Below, piece after piece: positions 14,673 through 22,023 of a stretch of 64,000 bases of DNA. Made by a program: the position numbers and the translations under genes. The stretch covers positions 1 to 64,000 of the forward strand of contig CALUKU010000017.1 of NCBI GenBank assembly GCA_944321295.1, given 5' to 3'. The stretch is from an uncultured Prevotella sp. (GTDB lineage: Bacteria; Bacteroidota; Bacteroidia; Bacteroidales; Bacteroidaceae). The first letter of the stretch is position 1. Every line of letters begins with the position of its first letter. The notes under the pieces are model-generated. The model made no database searches. It saw nothing but the letters and a program-made list of their open reading frames with translations, and was not told the DNA's origin.

Positions 14673-15066
14673 GGGCAAACGCCTCACTGACTGCAAGTGG
14701 ATTTACGGCGACTTCTTCCGCTACAGGAGAAAGTCATTCATCACCACTAATCCGCTCGCCTCGCCGAGCGACTACGAGGTCAATCCCGACACCGTAGGGC
14801 AATTCACCGGGCTGTGCGACTGCAACGGACGGGAAATATATGAAGGTGACGTAATCAAGTCCATGTACAATGACATTTACCACGTCATAGGCTATAACGA
14901 AAGCCGAGGCGCATTCACCGCTACGTTGATTAACGAGTATATGAACAACACTGACGGATTGAAAACAGAGTGCAATGCCGAACAAAAATGGCTGGCCGAT
15001 TGTAAGAAAATCATTGCCGGCAATATGTTTGACACACCTTCTCTACTGAAAGGAGGCAAGCCATGA
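14653..15066 (+). CDS. YopX-family phage protein
   Basis: 137 residues from ATG 14653, overlapping the methyltransferase 3' end by 20 bp. GIKFRGKRLTDCKWIYGDFF, NPDTVGQFTGLCDCNGREIYEGDVI are the YopX signatures. The family is widespread in phages of Firmicutes and Bacteroidales, forms a beta-rich multimer, and has no established biochemical role. The reading from an upstream TTG is less likely. It ends in an ATGA overlap with the next short gene. Confidence 0.85.
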   Translation: MRGIKFRGKRLTDCKWIYGDFFRYRRKSFITTNPLASPSDYEVNPDTVGQFTGLCDCNGREIYEGDVIKSMYNDIYHVIGYNESRGAFTATLINEYMNNTDGLKTECNAEQKWLADCKKIIAGNMFDTPSLLKGGKP

Positions 15067-15182
15067 ACTACCTGATAGCGTTCATCATCGCCGCCGTGGC
15101 CGTGGGCTGCGTGCTCATAGTCAAGGGCGGCAACCGCTTCGACGTTGACGATTACGACGACATTAAAGACAACGACCAATGA
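15063..15182 (+). CDS. very small single-pass membrane protein
   Basis: 39 residues: a transmembrane helix (YLIAFIIAAVAVGCVLIV) and an acidic tail (DVDDYDDIKDNDQ). Overlaps both neighbours by ATGA, which supports translation. Function unknown. Confidence 0.55.
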   Translation: MNYLIAFIIAAVAVGCVLIVKGGNRFDVDDYDDIKDNDQ

Positions 15183-15325
15183 AAGCGAGACACTGCGGCA
15201 AGTGCCGCCTCTTCAAGAACGAGGACATCAACGGCGACGGCTGGTGCGGGAAGTACGATGTGCCCACGCACTGCGGCAAGGAGTGTATTGGAAAACAAGG
15301 GAAAATTAAGGAAAATTTCCTCTAA
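15179..15325 (+). CDS. small putative zinc-ribbon protein
   Basis: 48 residues with C-x2-C (HCGKCRLF), then GDGWCGKY and THCGKEC: five or six Cys spaced as in a small metal-binding knuckle. Similar short Cys-rich proteins recur in Bacteroidales phages. Coupled to the preceding membrane-peptide gene by a 4-bp overlap. Confidence 0.55.
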   Translation: MKARHCGKCRLFKNEDINGDGWCGKYDVPTHCGKECIGKQGKIKENFL

Positions 15326-15357
15326 ATTTTCCCATTTTTACATAAAACGGAAAGACT

Positions 15358-15687
15358 ATGGAAAAGGAAAAGATAGAACAGGCGGCAATTAGGATGTTGC
15401 CGTATTCAGACGAGGAATGCGCAGACAGCAATTACGTGCTGGGCAAGAACGTGGGCTTTAAGCGAGGCTTCACGACGGGCGCACGCTGGCGCATCAATGC
15501 CGCGTGGCACGACGGCACGGCGTCATGCGAGGCAAGGCGCAAAGCACTCGTCTTATTCAAGAACGGAAACGCCGCCGTCTACAAAGACCTGCGCGACATA
15601 TCGTTTGAACAATTGTGGGACGAGGTTGACAAGTTCGCTTATCTCGCCGACCTCCTGCCCGACACGAGAAAGGAGGCCGAGCCATGA
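15358..15687 (+). CDS. hypothetical phage protein
   Basis: 109 residues (AAIRMLPYSDEECADSNYVLGKNVGFKRGFTTGARWRINAAW...). The GKN.GFKRGF.TGA.W block is familiar from small proteins in Bacteroidales phages but has no known function. Overlaps the next gene by 4 bp. Predicted soluble, mostly helical. Confidence 0.65.
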   Translation: MEKEKIEQAAIRMLPYSDEECADSNYVLGKNVGFKRGFTTGARWRINAAWHDGTASCEARRKALVLFKNGNAAVYKDLRDISFEQLWDEVDKFAYLADLLPDTRKEAEP

Positions 15688-16481
15688 AGACTGAATACAG
15701 ACCAAACGCCTACTACATGCGGGGCGCGCTGCCGTCCGTAGAGCAGAGCCGTGACGAGTACATAGGCAGCGTCTACGGGGCGGCCGCCTTGGCCTACATA
15801 TCCATCATGCACGCCACGGAAGCACTCGACATGCTCCAGGAACGCCTGCCCGGCAACTATAATGAAGTGAGAAGATACGCCTCGCGCATCACCGGCACGA
15901 AAGCCTCGATGGGCGAGATACGCCGCCTGGAGCTTGCCATCGGCGACCAGCTGGCGCAAGCCTCGAGCAGGGCGTGGATGGCCGACTTCGGCAACGCCGC
16001 CTACGAGCGTGTGCTGCCGCAGGTCACTTCCTTGCAGACGGCCATCGCCAACGCCCTCGGACGCTACCCCTCGCTGCCCGACCGCAACACGTGCGCCGCC
16101 GTGGTGGTTGCGCAGAGCCTCGCCCACGAGGCCGTGGAGTACGTCAAGCGGCGTGCCGCAAAGTTCACCAACTTCACCATCACCACCCATGACGGCCGCC
16201 GCATGTCGGTATCGTCGAGCCTCGCCTCAATGTCGCCCGCAGGCCTCGACTTCTGCCTTAAGAACATCGCACGTATGCTTATCGAGAAGCACCTGCCGCA
16301 TGACGTAGACCTCGCCGCCGACCCTTCCGTGATGACTGGCCTCAAGGCCGTGCTCAACACGATGGCCGACCCCAAGACGTGGGCGTATGCAAGGGACAAG
16401 GCGGACAGTTTGAACACGAAAAAAAATAATGAAATGCAAAAACGAATGAGCAATGAACGAGATACTGAAGAAAAGGATTGA
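15684..16481 (+). CDS. hypothetical helical phage protein
   Basis: 265 residues, Ala-rich and probably largely helical; no membrane segment or catalytic motif seen. It begins at the ATGA overlap with the preceding gene and ends just before a gene on the opposite strand. High G+C codon use matches the methyltransferase region, while genes to its right are AT-richer, so this looks like a module boundary. No family recognised. Confidence 0.65.
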   Translation: MKTEYRPNAYYMRGALPSVEQSRDEYIGSVYGAAALAYISIMHATEALDMLQERLPGNYNEVRRYASRITGTKASMGEIRRLELAIGDQLAQASSRAWMADFGNAAYERVLPQVTSLQTAIANALGRYPSLPDRNTCAAVVVAQSLAHEAVEYVKRRAAKFTNFTITTHDGRRMSVSSSLASMSPAGLDFCLKNIARMLIEKHLPHDVDLAADPSVMTGLKAVLNTMADPKTWAYARDKADSLNTKKNNEMQKRMSNERDTEEKD

Positions 16482-16483
16482 GG

Positions 16484-16672
16484 TTATTTTAATAATGCAA
16501 TAATGGATACAATCAAGGTGGCAATAGCTATTATAAGCGTTAACACGGCAATACGGTGTGATTGTCTTGAAGATTTGCGCATTTCTTTTCTGAAGTCGCG
16601 CACATCTTGTTCGTCCACAATGTCTTGATAGGGCTTATAATAGTCCCACGGATTTTGTTCTTTATTTCTCAT
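16484..16672 (-). CDS. small membrane protein, own promoter, against the operon
   Basis: 62 residues: charged N-terminus (WDYYKPYQDIVDEQDVRDFRKEMRK) and one C-terminal transmembrane helix (AVLTLIIAIATLIVSIIALL), so tail-anchored. It is the only leftward gene in the early operon and has its own TATATTTG box at 16708-16701. A gene placed against an operon with its own promoter is typical of a moron expressed during lysogeny; an exclusion or defence role is inference. Confidence 0.6.
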   Translation of the reverse strand: MRNKEQNPWDYYKPYQDIVDEQDVRDFRKEMRKSSRQSHRIAVLTLIIAIATLIVSIIALLK

Positions 16673-16700
16673 GATATTTTGCTAAAAATGATATTTCTTG

Positions 16701-16708
16701 CAAATATA
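16701..16708 (-). promoter_or_regulatory. -7 promoter box of the leftward membrane gene
   Basis: TATATTTG on the minus strand (16708-16701) matches the Bacteroidales consensus exactly, about 29 bp before ATG 16672. The -33 element is not clear (AT-rich TTTAT around 16728). Confidence 0.55.
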
Positions 16709-16730
16709 CGAAAAAACTAATAAATAAACT

Positions 16731-17120
16731 ATGATAGAGGAAAGTTATGTTTCGTTCGACACTGCCCGTATGTTGAAAGAGGCTGGGTTTGAAGCAAACT
16801 TGAAAACAAGGTATGTCGAGGAAGAAAAGGATGAGTGGGCGTTTTGGGAATCAGGCACGAAAAGAAGTGATTACAATTACTTCGATGATACAATAGCTTG
16901 TCCCACGCAGGCTTTGGCGGCGAGGTGGCTACGTGAGAAACATAAGATTCATGTAGGTGCTGATATGGCGTACAGCAAGTTAGTGGCGGAGAAATGGATT
17001 TATCAAATCAGATTTACTGACAGCATAGGAAATCCATATAAAAGCGTTGGATGGTTTAATGATTACGAAGAAGCCCTTGAAGCTGGCTTGCAGGAGGCTG
17101 TCAAACTGATAAGAAGTTAA
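16731..17120 (+). CDS. hypothetical phage protein
   Basis: 129 residues (YVSFDTARMLKEAGFEANLKTRYVEEE...CPTQALAARWLREKHKIHV...YEEALEAGLQEAVKLI). The DTA..LKEAGF and CPT.ALAARWLREKH blocks are familiar from Bacteroidales phage proteins without assigned function. It starts the AT-richer section that also holds the radical SAM gene, and ends 5 bp before that gene. Confidence 0.65.
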   Translation: MIEESYVSFDTARMLKEAGFEANLKTRYVEEEKDEWAFWESGTKRSDYNYFDDTIACPTQALAARWLREKHKIHVGADMAYSKLVAEKWIYQIRFTDSIGNPYKSVGWFNDYEEALEAGLQEAVKLIRS

Positions 17121-17125
17121 ACGGA

Positions 17126-18061
17126 ATGAGAATAGGATTGATAGATGTTGACGGGAAACTGCCTAATCTTGCGCTGATGAAGATAAGTAGGTTTCATAAA
17201 CAGAGGGGCAACAAGGTGGAGTTCTGCAATTTCTTTGACCATTATGATATTGTCTATAAGAGCAAGATATTTACTTTTACGCCTGATATGGACTATTATG
17301 TTAATGCGGATAAAGTTGAGAGCGGCGGAACGGGTTATGACCTGCACAAGACGCTGCCCGAAGAGATAGACCGCTTACAGCCAGATTATGACTTATATCC
17401 CAACATTGACAAGAAAACGGCATACGGCTTTCTCACACGTGGCTGCTCGAATAAGTGTCCGTGGTGCGTCGTGCCCGTAAAAGAAGGCAAGATACGGCCA
17501 TATATGGATGTTGACGAGATAGCCATTGAAGGCCGCACGCATCTTGTACTGATGGATAACAATATACTCGCCTGCGATTATGGATTACGACAGATAGAAA
17601 AGATTGTGGAGCGAGGTTATCGTGTGGATTTCAACCAAGCGTTAGATGCACGGCTCGTGACAGATGATGTAGCAAAGATGTTGGCAAAAGTCCATTGGCT
17701 TAATCAGATCCGTTTTGGATGTGATACACCAAAACAAGTAAAGGAATGCGAGAAAGCCATGCTCTTGATTGATAGCTACAGGCAAAAACCTGCCCAATAC
17801 CTTATGTACACGATGATTGGTACTGATATGAATGAGGCTTATAGCAGAATATCATATTTTAGAAACTATAAGAGAGTACGTATAGTAGCACAGCCTTTTC
17901 GTGACTTTAACAATCCACGGCAAATAATACCGCAATGGCAGAGAGATATGGCACGTTGGGCTATGCGTAGGGAAATATATGCTGTATGTGATTATAAGGA
18001 TTATGAGCCACGGAAGGGTTTTAAATGCAAGGAGTACTTCAATGACCGACTTCGAGCATGA
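17126..18061 (+). CDS. phage-encoded radical SAM protein
   Basis: 311 residues. The iron-sulfur motif C107-x3-C111-x2-C114 in TRGCSNKCPWC is the radical SAM cluster. The first 90 residues (MRIGLIDVDGKLPNLALMKISRFHKQ...) look like the Rossmann-like B12-binding-type domain found before radical SAM cores, but the histidine typical of cobalamin binding is not evident. Later NQALDARLV and MYTMIGTDMNEAYSR fit the barrel. The substrate is unknown: nucleotide or DNA base modification, or a peptide, are the usual options. The clustered small genes downstream could encode a peptide substrate. The gene is AT-richer than the methyltransferase region. Confidence 0.8.
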   Translation: MRIGLIDVDGKLPNLALMKISRFHKQRGNKVEFCNFFDHYDIVYKSKIFTFTPDMDYYVNADKVESGGTGYDLHKTLPEEIDRLQPDYDLYPNIDKKTAYGFLTRGCSNKCPWCVVPVKEGKIRPYMDVDEIAIEGRTHLVLMDNNILACDYGLRQIEKIVERGYRVDFNQALDARLVTDDVAKMLAKVHWLNQIRFGCDTPKQVKECEKAMLLIDSYRQKPAQYLMYTMIGTDMNEAYSRISYFRNYKRVRIVAQPFRDFNNPRQIIPQWQRDMARWAMRREIYAVCDYKDYEPRKGFKCKEYFNDRLRA

Positions 18062-18188
18062 AGCCCTATGCAACGAGATTGACTTCCTGCAAAGGGAGGT
18101 TGACCGCTACAGGGAGCAGAACAGGAAACTGGTAAACATAATATTCAAATTAAAAAGGAAATATGAAAACACGCATCGTATGCTTTGA
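18042..18188 (+). CDS. small coiled-coil protein, copy 1
   Basis: 48 residues (MTDFEHEALCNEIDFLQREV..., ending KLKRKYENTHRML): one charged heptad-type helix. A second copy of 45 residues lies at 18835-18972. Starts inside the 3' end of the radical SAM gene (20-bp overlap) and overlaps the next gene. The duplication suggests function; the role is unknown. Confidence 0.6.
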   Translation: MTDFEHEALCNEIDFLQREVDRYREQNRKLVNIIFKLKRKYENTHRML

Positions 18189-18339
18189 CTTCGGACGTTT
18201 AATGCCAAGGTATGCAGCCAAACGTTACATTATTGAATGTAAGCCTCATTGGTGGAGCAGGTGGCGCATAAGGGATTGGAGTGACGCAAACATTCCAACG
18301 TTTTACAATTCAGAAGAAGAAGCAAGGAGGCATTTATGA
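18163..18339 (+). CDS. small Trp/Arg-rich hypothetical protein
   Basis: 58 residues (MKTRIVCFDFGRLMPRYAAK...), with HWWSRWRIRDW in the middle and EEEARRHL at the end. Overlaps copy 1 of the coiled-coil gene by 26 bp and the next gene by 4 bp (ATGA). Real by arrangement; family not recognised. Confidence 0.5.
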   Translation: MKTRIVCFDFGRLMPRYAAKRYIIECKPHWWSRWRIRDWSDANIPTFYNSEEEARRHL

Positions 18340-18560
18340 TACAGAAAGCAATAAATATGTACCATGCCGTATGCGATGGCTGCGGGAAGGAGTTAAAAGG
18401 CAGTAACGGAAACACGATGTTTACATATACGCCGCTTTTACTTGAACAAACGGCAATTAAGCAAGGATGGCTTATTGAAAACCACGAACTCTACTGCCCC
18501 GACTGCGTGGAGTACGACGAAGAAACAGACAGTTACAAACCTAAAAAGAAGAAACAATGA
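18336..18560 (+). CDS. small zinc-ribbon-like protein
   Basis: 74 residues with C-x2-C at [12 protein letters not shown] and a second pair at LYCPDCVEY, the spacing of a treble-clef or zinc ribbon. Ends with KPKKKKQ. Common in Bacteroidales phages (recall), possibly nucleic-acid binding. ATGA overlaps on both sides. Confidence 0.65.
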   Translation: MIQKAINMYHAVCDGCGKELKGSNGNTMFTYTPLLLEQTAIKQGWLIENHELYCPDCVEYDEETDSYKPKKKKQ

Positions 18561-18838
18561 AATACAGAAAGAAACCAGTAATAATTGAAGCCGTGCAATG
18601 GAACGGATTAAATTTCAAAGAGATAGAAGAATTTGTAGGACATAATGTTGCAATTCTTGAAGAAGTACGCAAACCTAACATGGATATGAATATACCCGGT
18701 GATTATCGCCTTTGCATCAGAACATTAGAGGGGGTTATGGACGCAAGAAAAGGCGATTACATCATCCGTGGCGTGAACGGTGAATATTACCCCTGCAAGC
18801 CCGACATATTCGAGAAAACCTACGAGAAAGTAGAATGA
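18557..18838 (+). CDS. phage protein with conserved [22 protein letters not shown] core
   Basis: 93 residues. [16 protein letters not shown] at the start and [26 protein letters not shown] at the end define a small beta-rich family found across phages of many hosts; function unknown. Length is typical for the family. Coupled by 4-bp overlaps to both neighbours. Confidence 0.75.
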   Translation: MKYRKKPVIIEAVQWNGLNFKEIEEFVGHNVAILEEVRKPNMDMNIPGDYRLCIRTLEGVMDARKGDYIIRGVNGEYYPCKPDIFEKTYEKVE

Positions 18839-18972
18839 CCGACATAGAGCGTGAAGCCTTGTACAACGAAATAGACCTACTGCAACGGCAGGTCGAGCGG
18901 TACAAGGAACAGAACAGACAACTGATAAGGTTTATTTTCAAACTTAAAAGAAAAATGAAATATGGGATGTGA
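18835..18972 (+). CDS. small coiled-coil protein, copy 2
   Basis: 45 residues ([20 protein letters not shown]...), clearly paralogous to 18042-18188: aligned positions are mostly identical or conservative through FKLKRK. It overlaps the gene before it by 4 bp and the gene after it by 11 bp. Two diverged copies separated by three genes indicate a tandem duplication followed by insertion or rearrangement. Confidence 0.6.
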   Translation: MTDIEREALYNEIDLLQRQVERYKEQNRQLIRFIFKLKRKMKYGM

Positions 18973-19534
18973 CATACATTTACGCCTCGAAAAAAGGCTC
19001 AAAAAAGGAAAGGTGTGGAACAAATACTACACGGAAAAATGCGAGTGGCAAAGTTGCTCTATAATCCCTTTTGGTAGAACATGGGGTGACAGAATATATG
19101 GAATGTTCGCCGCTTTGGCAAACGTTCGCAATCGATGGAATATTGAGCATATCCCCATACGTGGCTTGCCGAATGACGCCTGCATTGACACCTTGGAATG
19201 TTATGGTAAACCGATAAAGGATGAAATCAAAGACGCTTACGAAGACGAGGACTTTTTTCTTACTTCCAAAGCGGAAAGTTGGGTGAAAGACGGGTTTAGC
19301 AGATATTATGAAGTGAGAGGACGCAAATACTGCTCCAACCCTGACTATCATAGCGCAAACTGGTGTACGACGCAGGAAATGGAAGATTGCATCAACAAAA
19401 TCTTCAAAGACGAAAAAGGAAACTTCAGCCCGACGGCAGAACCTTATGAATGGCTTGCCCTGCTCGGCGCAATGAAAGGTTACGAAAGCACCGGCGAATA
19501 TGAGTGCCGGGCCGTTTTTTGGTTTGACAATTAA
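18962..19534 (+). CDS. conserved phage protein starting MGCDIH
   Basis: 190 residues. The start [12 protein letters not shown] and the later block RGLPNDACID are typical of a conserved family in phages of diverse hosts (recall); the invariant Cys, Asp and His at residues 3-6 suggest metal binding, but no activity is known. Ends in YECRAVFWFDN. Followed closely by a frameshifted gene. Confidence 0.7.
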   Translation: MGCDIHLRLEKRLKKGKVWNKYYTEKCEWQSCSIIPFGRTWGDRIYGMFAALANVRNRWNIEHIPIRGLPNDACIDTLECYGKPIKDEIKDAYEDEDFFLTSKAESWVKDGFSRYYEVRGRKYCSNPDYHSANWCTTQEMEDCINKIFKDEKGNFSPTAEPYEWLALLGAMKGYESTGEYECRAVFWFDN

Positions 19535-19547
19535 AATATTACTTACA

Positions 19548-19831
19548 ATGGAACAAGACAATATCACCGTAAAGGAATGTAGCCACTGCCACCGCACGCT
19601 GCCCGTCACGGAGTTCTACAAGAAGAAAGGCACGTCAGACGGCTTGCAATGCTACTGCAAGGAATGTTGCGGCGAACTCAACAAAGCCGCAAGACGCAGC
19701 AAGAAGGCTTTCGGGGGGGTAATCCCGAACTCTCACGCTTCACGCCCCGTCAGCTCATGGCGGAGTTGAAAGCCCGTGGCTACACTGGCGAACTCAAATA
19801 CGTACAGACGATAAACATTGAAACATTATGA
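19548..19831 (+). pseudogene. zinc-ribbon phage gene broken or switched at a G7 tract
   Basis: The first frame gives CSHCHRTLPVTEFYKKKGTSDG.QCYCKECCG, a double C-x2-C zinc ribbon, and then runs into GGGGGGG at 19713-19719. Past the tract the protein-like continuation (NPELSRFTPRQLMAELKARG...) is in another frame and stops at TGA 19829-19831, which overlaps the next ATG. With G8 or G5 the gene would read through to about 94 residues, the length I recall for the family. Sequencing error, mutation and slippage-based phase variation are all possible. Confidence 0.6.
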
Positions 19832-19938
19832 CAACCTTAGACATAATCGTCCTCACCGCGCTCAACCTCTTTTGGGGCTGGGCGTGGTTCGAGGTCGGGA
19901 AAATCATAGGAAGAAAAGAGAAAGACAATGCCAAGTGA
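19828..19938 (+). CDS. very small single-pass membrane protein
   Basis: 36 residues: MTTLDIIVLTALNLFWGWAW forms a membrane helix, followed by a basic tail (KIIGRKEKDNAK). Its ATG overlaps the restored stop of the frameshifted gene, which argues that the restored frame is the natural one. Function unknown. Confidence 0.5.
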   Translation: MTTLDIIVLTALNLFWGWAWFEVGKIIGRKEKDNAK

Positions 19939-19958
19939 CGGAATAATTGACGGAACTT

Positions 19959-20051
19959 TAGTCGCTTTTCAGCCGCTTTAATAGCCAAAACGACTAAAAC
20001 GCGGCTGAAATGACTATCGAAATGACTAAAAAATGACTAAAAAAATGACTA
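19959..20051. repeat. iteron-like GACTA array with inverted repeat
   Basis: AATGACTA-type units recur with GACTA starting at 20012, 20024, 20035 and 20047 (11-12 bp spacing), plus 19992, and TAGTC inverted at 19959-19963. TTTCAGCCGC and GCGGCTGAAA form an inverted pair around the first copies. It fills the gap between two genes and has no open frame. Could be a replication-origin or regulator-binding array. Confidence 0.55.
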
Positions 20052-20095
20052 AACCTTTCCAATCCTTTAAGAATTAGAATAATCTATAAAGAGAA

Positions 20096-20494
20096 ATGCC
20101 CATAAACAAGCACACTCGTGACAAGCGGTCGTTCAAGCGGCTTTTGCACGAAGCCACACGCCTTAAAGTTTTTGAGGCAAGGCAAGTGCCTTTAGTCCCG
20201 AACGTCTGCGTGACTATAACTGACGAAGCTCTGTCTGACAAGGCGCACGTCACGTTCTTTCAGCTCGACTGGAGCTTCAACGACGGCGGCACGTACAAGA
20301 TTTGCATCTACACGCCCTCTATCGGCAACCGCGCCAACAAACGCTATATTCAGGGTATCGTAGACAATATCAGCCACGCCCTTGACATCCGCTTCGGCCA
20401 TGATTGTTGGAACGAGTGCAACAAGCAGCTTCTCGAAACATGGCGACCTCTAAGCCGTTTCTCTTATTACGTACAAATACCTAATTTTGATTAA
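20096..20494 (+). CDS. hypothetical phage protein
   Basis: 132 residues, basic N-terminus (NKHTRDKRSFKRLLHEATRL), a beta-rich middle (VTFFQLDWSFNDGGTYKICIYTPS) and an aromatic C-terminus. No family recognised. First gene after the iteron-like array; ends 10 bp before the MazG-like gene start. Confidence 0.6.
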   Translation: MPINKHTRDKRSFKRLLHEATRLKVFEARQVPLVPNVCVTITDEALSDKAHVTFFQLDWSFNDGGTYKICIYTPSIGNRANKRYIQGIVDNISHALDIRFGHDCWNECNKQLLETWRPLSRFSYYVQIPNFD

Positions 20495-20504
20495 AATCGT
20501 AAAC

Positions 20505-21083
20505 ATGGACTTACAGAAATTATCACAACAAGCCTATGCAACCGCAAAGGCGCACGGCTGGCACGACACAGAACAGCCCGACGAACATTGGCTCATGCTT
20601 ATCATAACCGAGATAGCCGAGGCCGTGCAGGCCGACCGCAAGGACAGGCACGCTGACGTCGCACGCTTCAAAGAGTGCATGACGGCGATTGAGCGCACAG
20701 GCGACGATTGGTTTATGACAGCGTTCGCGGAACATATCGATGGCACGGTGGAGTGCGAACTGGCCGACGTGGTGATACGTATTCTCGATTTCGCCGAGCT
20801 TCGCGGCTTCGGGTTTGACAGCGTGAACGCAAGAGCGCGCAGGACATACGAGTGGTACAGAGGTAACGGCAGGGATGCAGACTACACGTTGCCGATGTTC
20901 TGCTACGCTCTTATCTCCAATATTTATGACTGGCGCAAGCCAACGGAATACAATTTGTCGCTTGTGCTTGAACGGTTGTTGGTCTACTGCAAGCTGGAGG
21001 ACATAGACATCGACTTCTTCGTAGAGCAAAAGATGCGCTTCAACAAACTAAGGGATTACAAGCACGGAAACAGAAAATACTAA
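20505..21083 (+). CDS. MazG-like NTP pyrophosphohydrolase
   Basis: 192 residues from ATG 20505 (an upstream TTG reading is less likely). The all-alpha NTP pyrophosphohydrolase signature is visible: E36-x2-E39 in TEIAEAVQADR and E85-x2-D88 in ELADVVIRILD, which bind magnesium. Such enzymes split nucleoside triphosphates to monophosphates; phage MazG proteins can clean up non-canonical nucleotides or lower alarmone levels. The spacing between the motifs is long (45 residues), as in phage members. The C-terminal 60 residues are helical and unassigned. Confidence 0.75.
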   Translation: MDLQKLSQQAYATAKAHGWHDTEQPDEHWLMLIITEIAEAVQADRKDRHADVARFKECMTAIERTGDDWFMTAFAEHIDGTVECELADVVIRILDFAELRGFGFDSVNARARRTYEWYRGNGRDADYTLPMFCYALISNIYDWRKPTEYNLSLVLERLLVYCKLEDIDIDFFVEQKMRFNKLRDYKHGNRKY

Positions 21084-21093
21084 CAAAAAAATT

Positions 21094-21438
21094 ATGAAAC
21101 TGATAAAGGAAATACTGAACCTGCTGCTCGGATATAAGTATCGGGCGGTGATACTGAAAGACCGTGGCGTGGAAAGATACTGGATATGCTCGTATGTGTT
21201 CGAGGACACGCCGGCTGGAAACGCGAGGCTTGAAAAATATCTTGAGGATCTGGAACGTGGCGTTATAGCGCACACTCACTATGAAACGGTAAGCTTTAGG
21301 AGCAGGCGCGAATATGGCGGCATACTGCAGGAGAAAATCAAGGAAAGGCACCGGCGGCGTGACATGGCCCTTAAATATCTGAGGGACGACACGGAGAATA
21401 TGCGCAGATATACGGGAAGTGAGGAGAAAGAAGAGTAA
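21094..21438 (+). CDS. hypothetical phage protein
   Basis: 114 residues, basic and Tyr/Arg-rich (GYKYRAVILKDRGVERYWIC..., KERHRRRDMALKYL). Predicted alpha/beta N-terminus and helical C-terminus. No family recognised. Follows the MazG-like gene by 10 bp and is followed by a dispersed palindrome. Confidence 0.55.
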   Translation: MKLIKEILNLLLGYKYRAVILKDRGVERYWICSYVFEDTPAGNARLEKYLEDLERGVIAHTHYETVSFRSRREYGGILQEKIKERHRRRDMALKYLRDDTENMRRYTGSEEKEE

Positions 21439-21448
21439 TTTTGAGGAA

Positions 21449-21495
21449 TGAAAGCCCCACCCGTCCTCCCCGAGGGGAGGAGAAAAGCGGGGAAC
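21449..21495. repeat. palindromic repeat copy 3
   Basis: AGCCCCACCC-GTCCTCCCCGAGGGGAGG lies 11 bp after the stop of the preceding gene. It is followed by AATTAAGAGTTAAG, the AT-rich family, and then by the GGGAGAGCT family, which supplies the first codons of the next gene. Confidence 0.65.
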
Positions 21496-21514
21496 AAATT
21501 AAGAGTTAAGAAAT

Positions 21515-22006
21515 ATGAGAGTATTGGGAGAGCTGGGACGGATGTTACGCAGGATGTTGCCCGAAAGGCGGCACTACCTGCTGACGGACGGGCTGAACAG
21601 CTGCGCATACATACCAAGGCATACTTACGGCTACCTGAACAAGCTGATGTTGAAAGAGCTGGAGCGCAATCATGAAGCGGAGAACTCGTTGCGGTTCGTG
21701 TGGGCGAGAATGGGCGACAACTACGTGTTGGCGGTGAACCCCGACGACGTGGAGATGACACGGACGCACGGACTGACGAGGGACTGCATGAAAAGGGTGC
21801 TTATACCCTGCCCCTACGTGCAACAGATATACCAGGCATACGGGCTGGAGCCGGAATGGTGCGGAAGGATGTACCTTAAGGAATTAAAAATTAAAAATGA
21901 ACAATTAAAAAATAAGCCGTGGCTGGCAATTTTTGAGTTGAGAAGCCCCACCCGGCCTCCCCAAAAGGGAGGAGAAAAGCCCGGAGAAACTAATCGTGAA
22001 TTATGA
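21515..22006 (+). CDS. phage protein whose start and tail are encoded by dispersed repeats
   Basis: 163 residues. The first codons (MRVLGELGR) come from the GGGAGAGCT family. Residues about 10-120 are unique (HYLLTDGLNSCAYIPRHTY..., RDCMKRVLIPCPYVQQIYQAY). From about 122 the sequence KELKIKNEQLKNK is the AT-rich AATTAAAAATGAA family read in frame, and PTRPPQKGGEKPGE is the C+T/G+A palindrome. The ancestral stop was probably near 21,885, and the tail gained by read-through of repeats. Function unknown. Confidence 0.6.
   Translation: MRVLGELGRMLRRMLPERRHYLLTDGLNSCAYIPRHTYGYLNKLMLKELERNHEAENSLRFVWARMGDNYVLAVNPDDVEMTRTHGLTRDCMKRVLIPCPYVQQIYQAYGLEPEWCGRMYLKELKIKNEQLKNKPWLAIFELRSPTRPPQKGGEKPGETNREL
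21885..21985. repeat. repeat pair read as protein (AT-rich family + palindrome copy 4)
   Basis: AATTAAAAATTAAAAATGAAC at about 21885-21905 followed by AGCCCCACCC-GCCTCCCC-AAAAGGGAGG at 21940-21970. Elsewhere these two families lie between genes; here they are within the open frame of 21515-22006. Confidence 0.65.
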
Positions 22007-22023
22007 ATTGACAATAGGGATTT

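Noticed and set aside
13872..14696. 274-codon leftward ORF opposite the methyltransferase
   Set aside because: Ser/Pro/Leu-rich reverse complement of two rightward frames; no family pattern.
15934..16308. 124-codon ORF in another frame over the 15684 gene
   Set aside because: Arg/Ser/Pro-rich shadow typical of high-G+C sequence; no family features, unlike the nested ORFs reported above.
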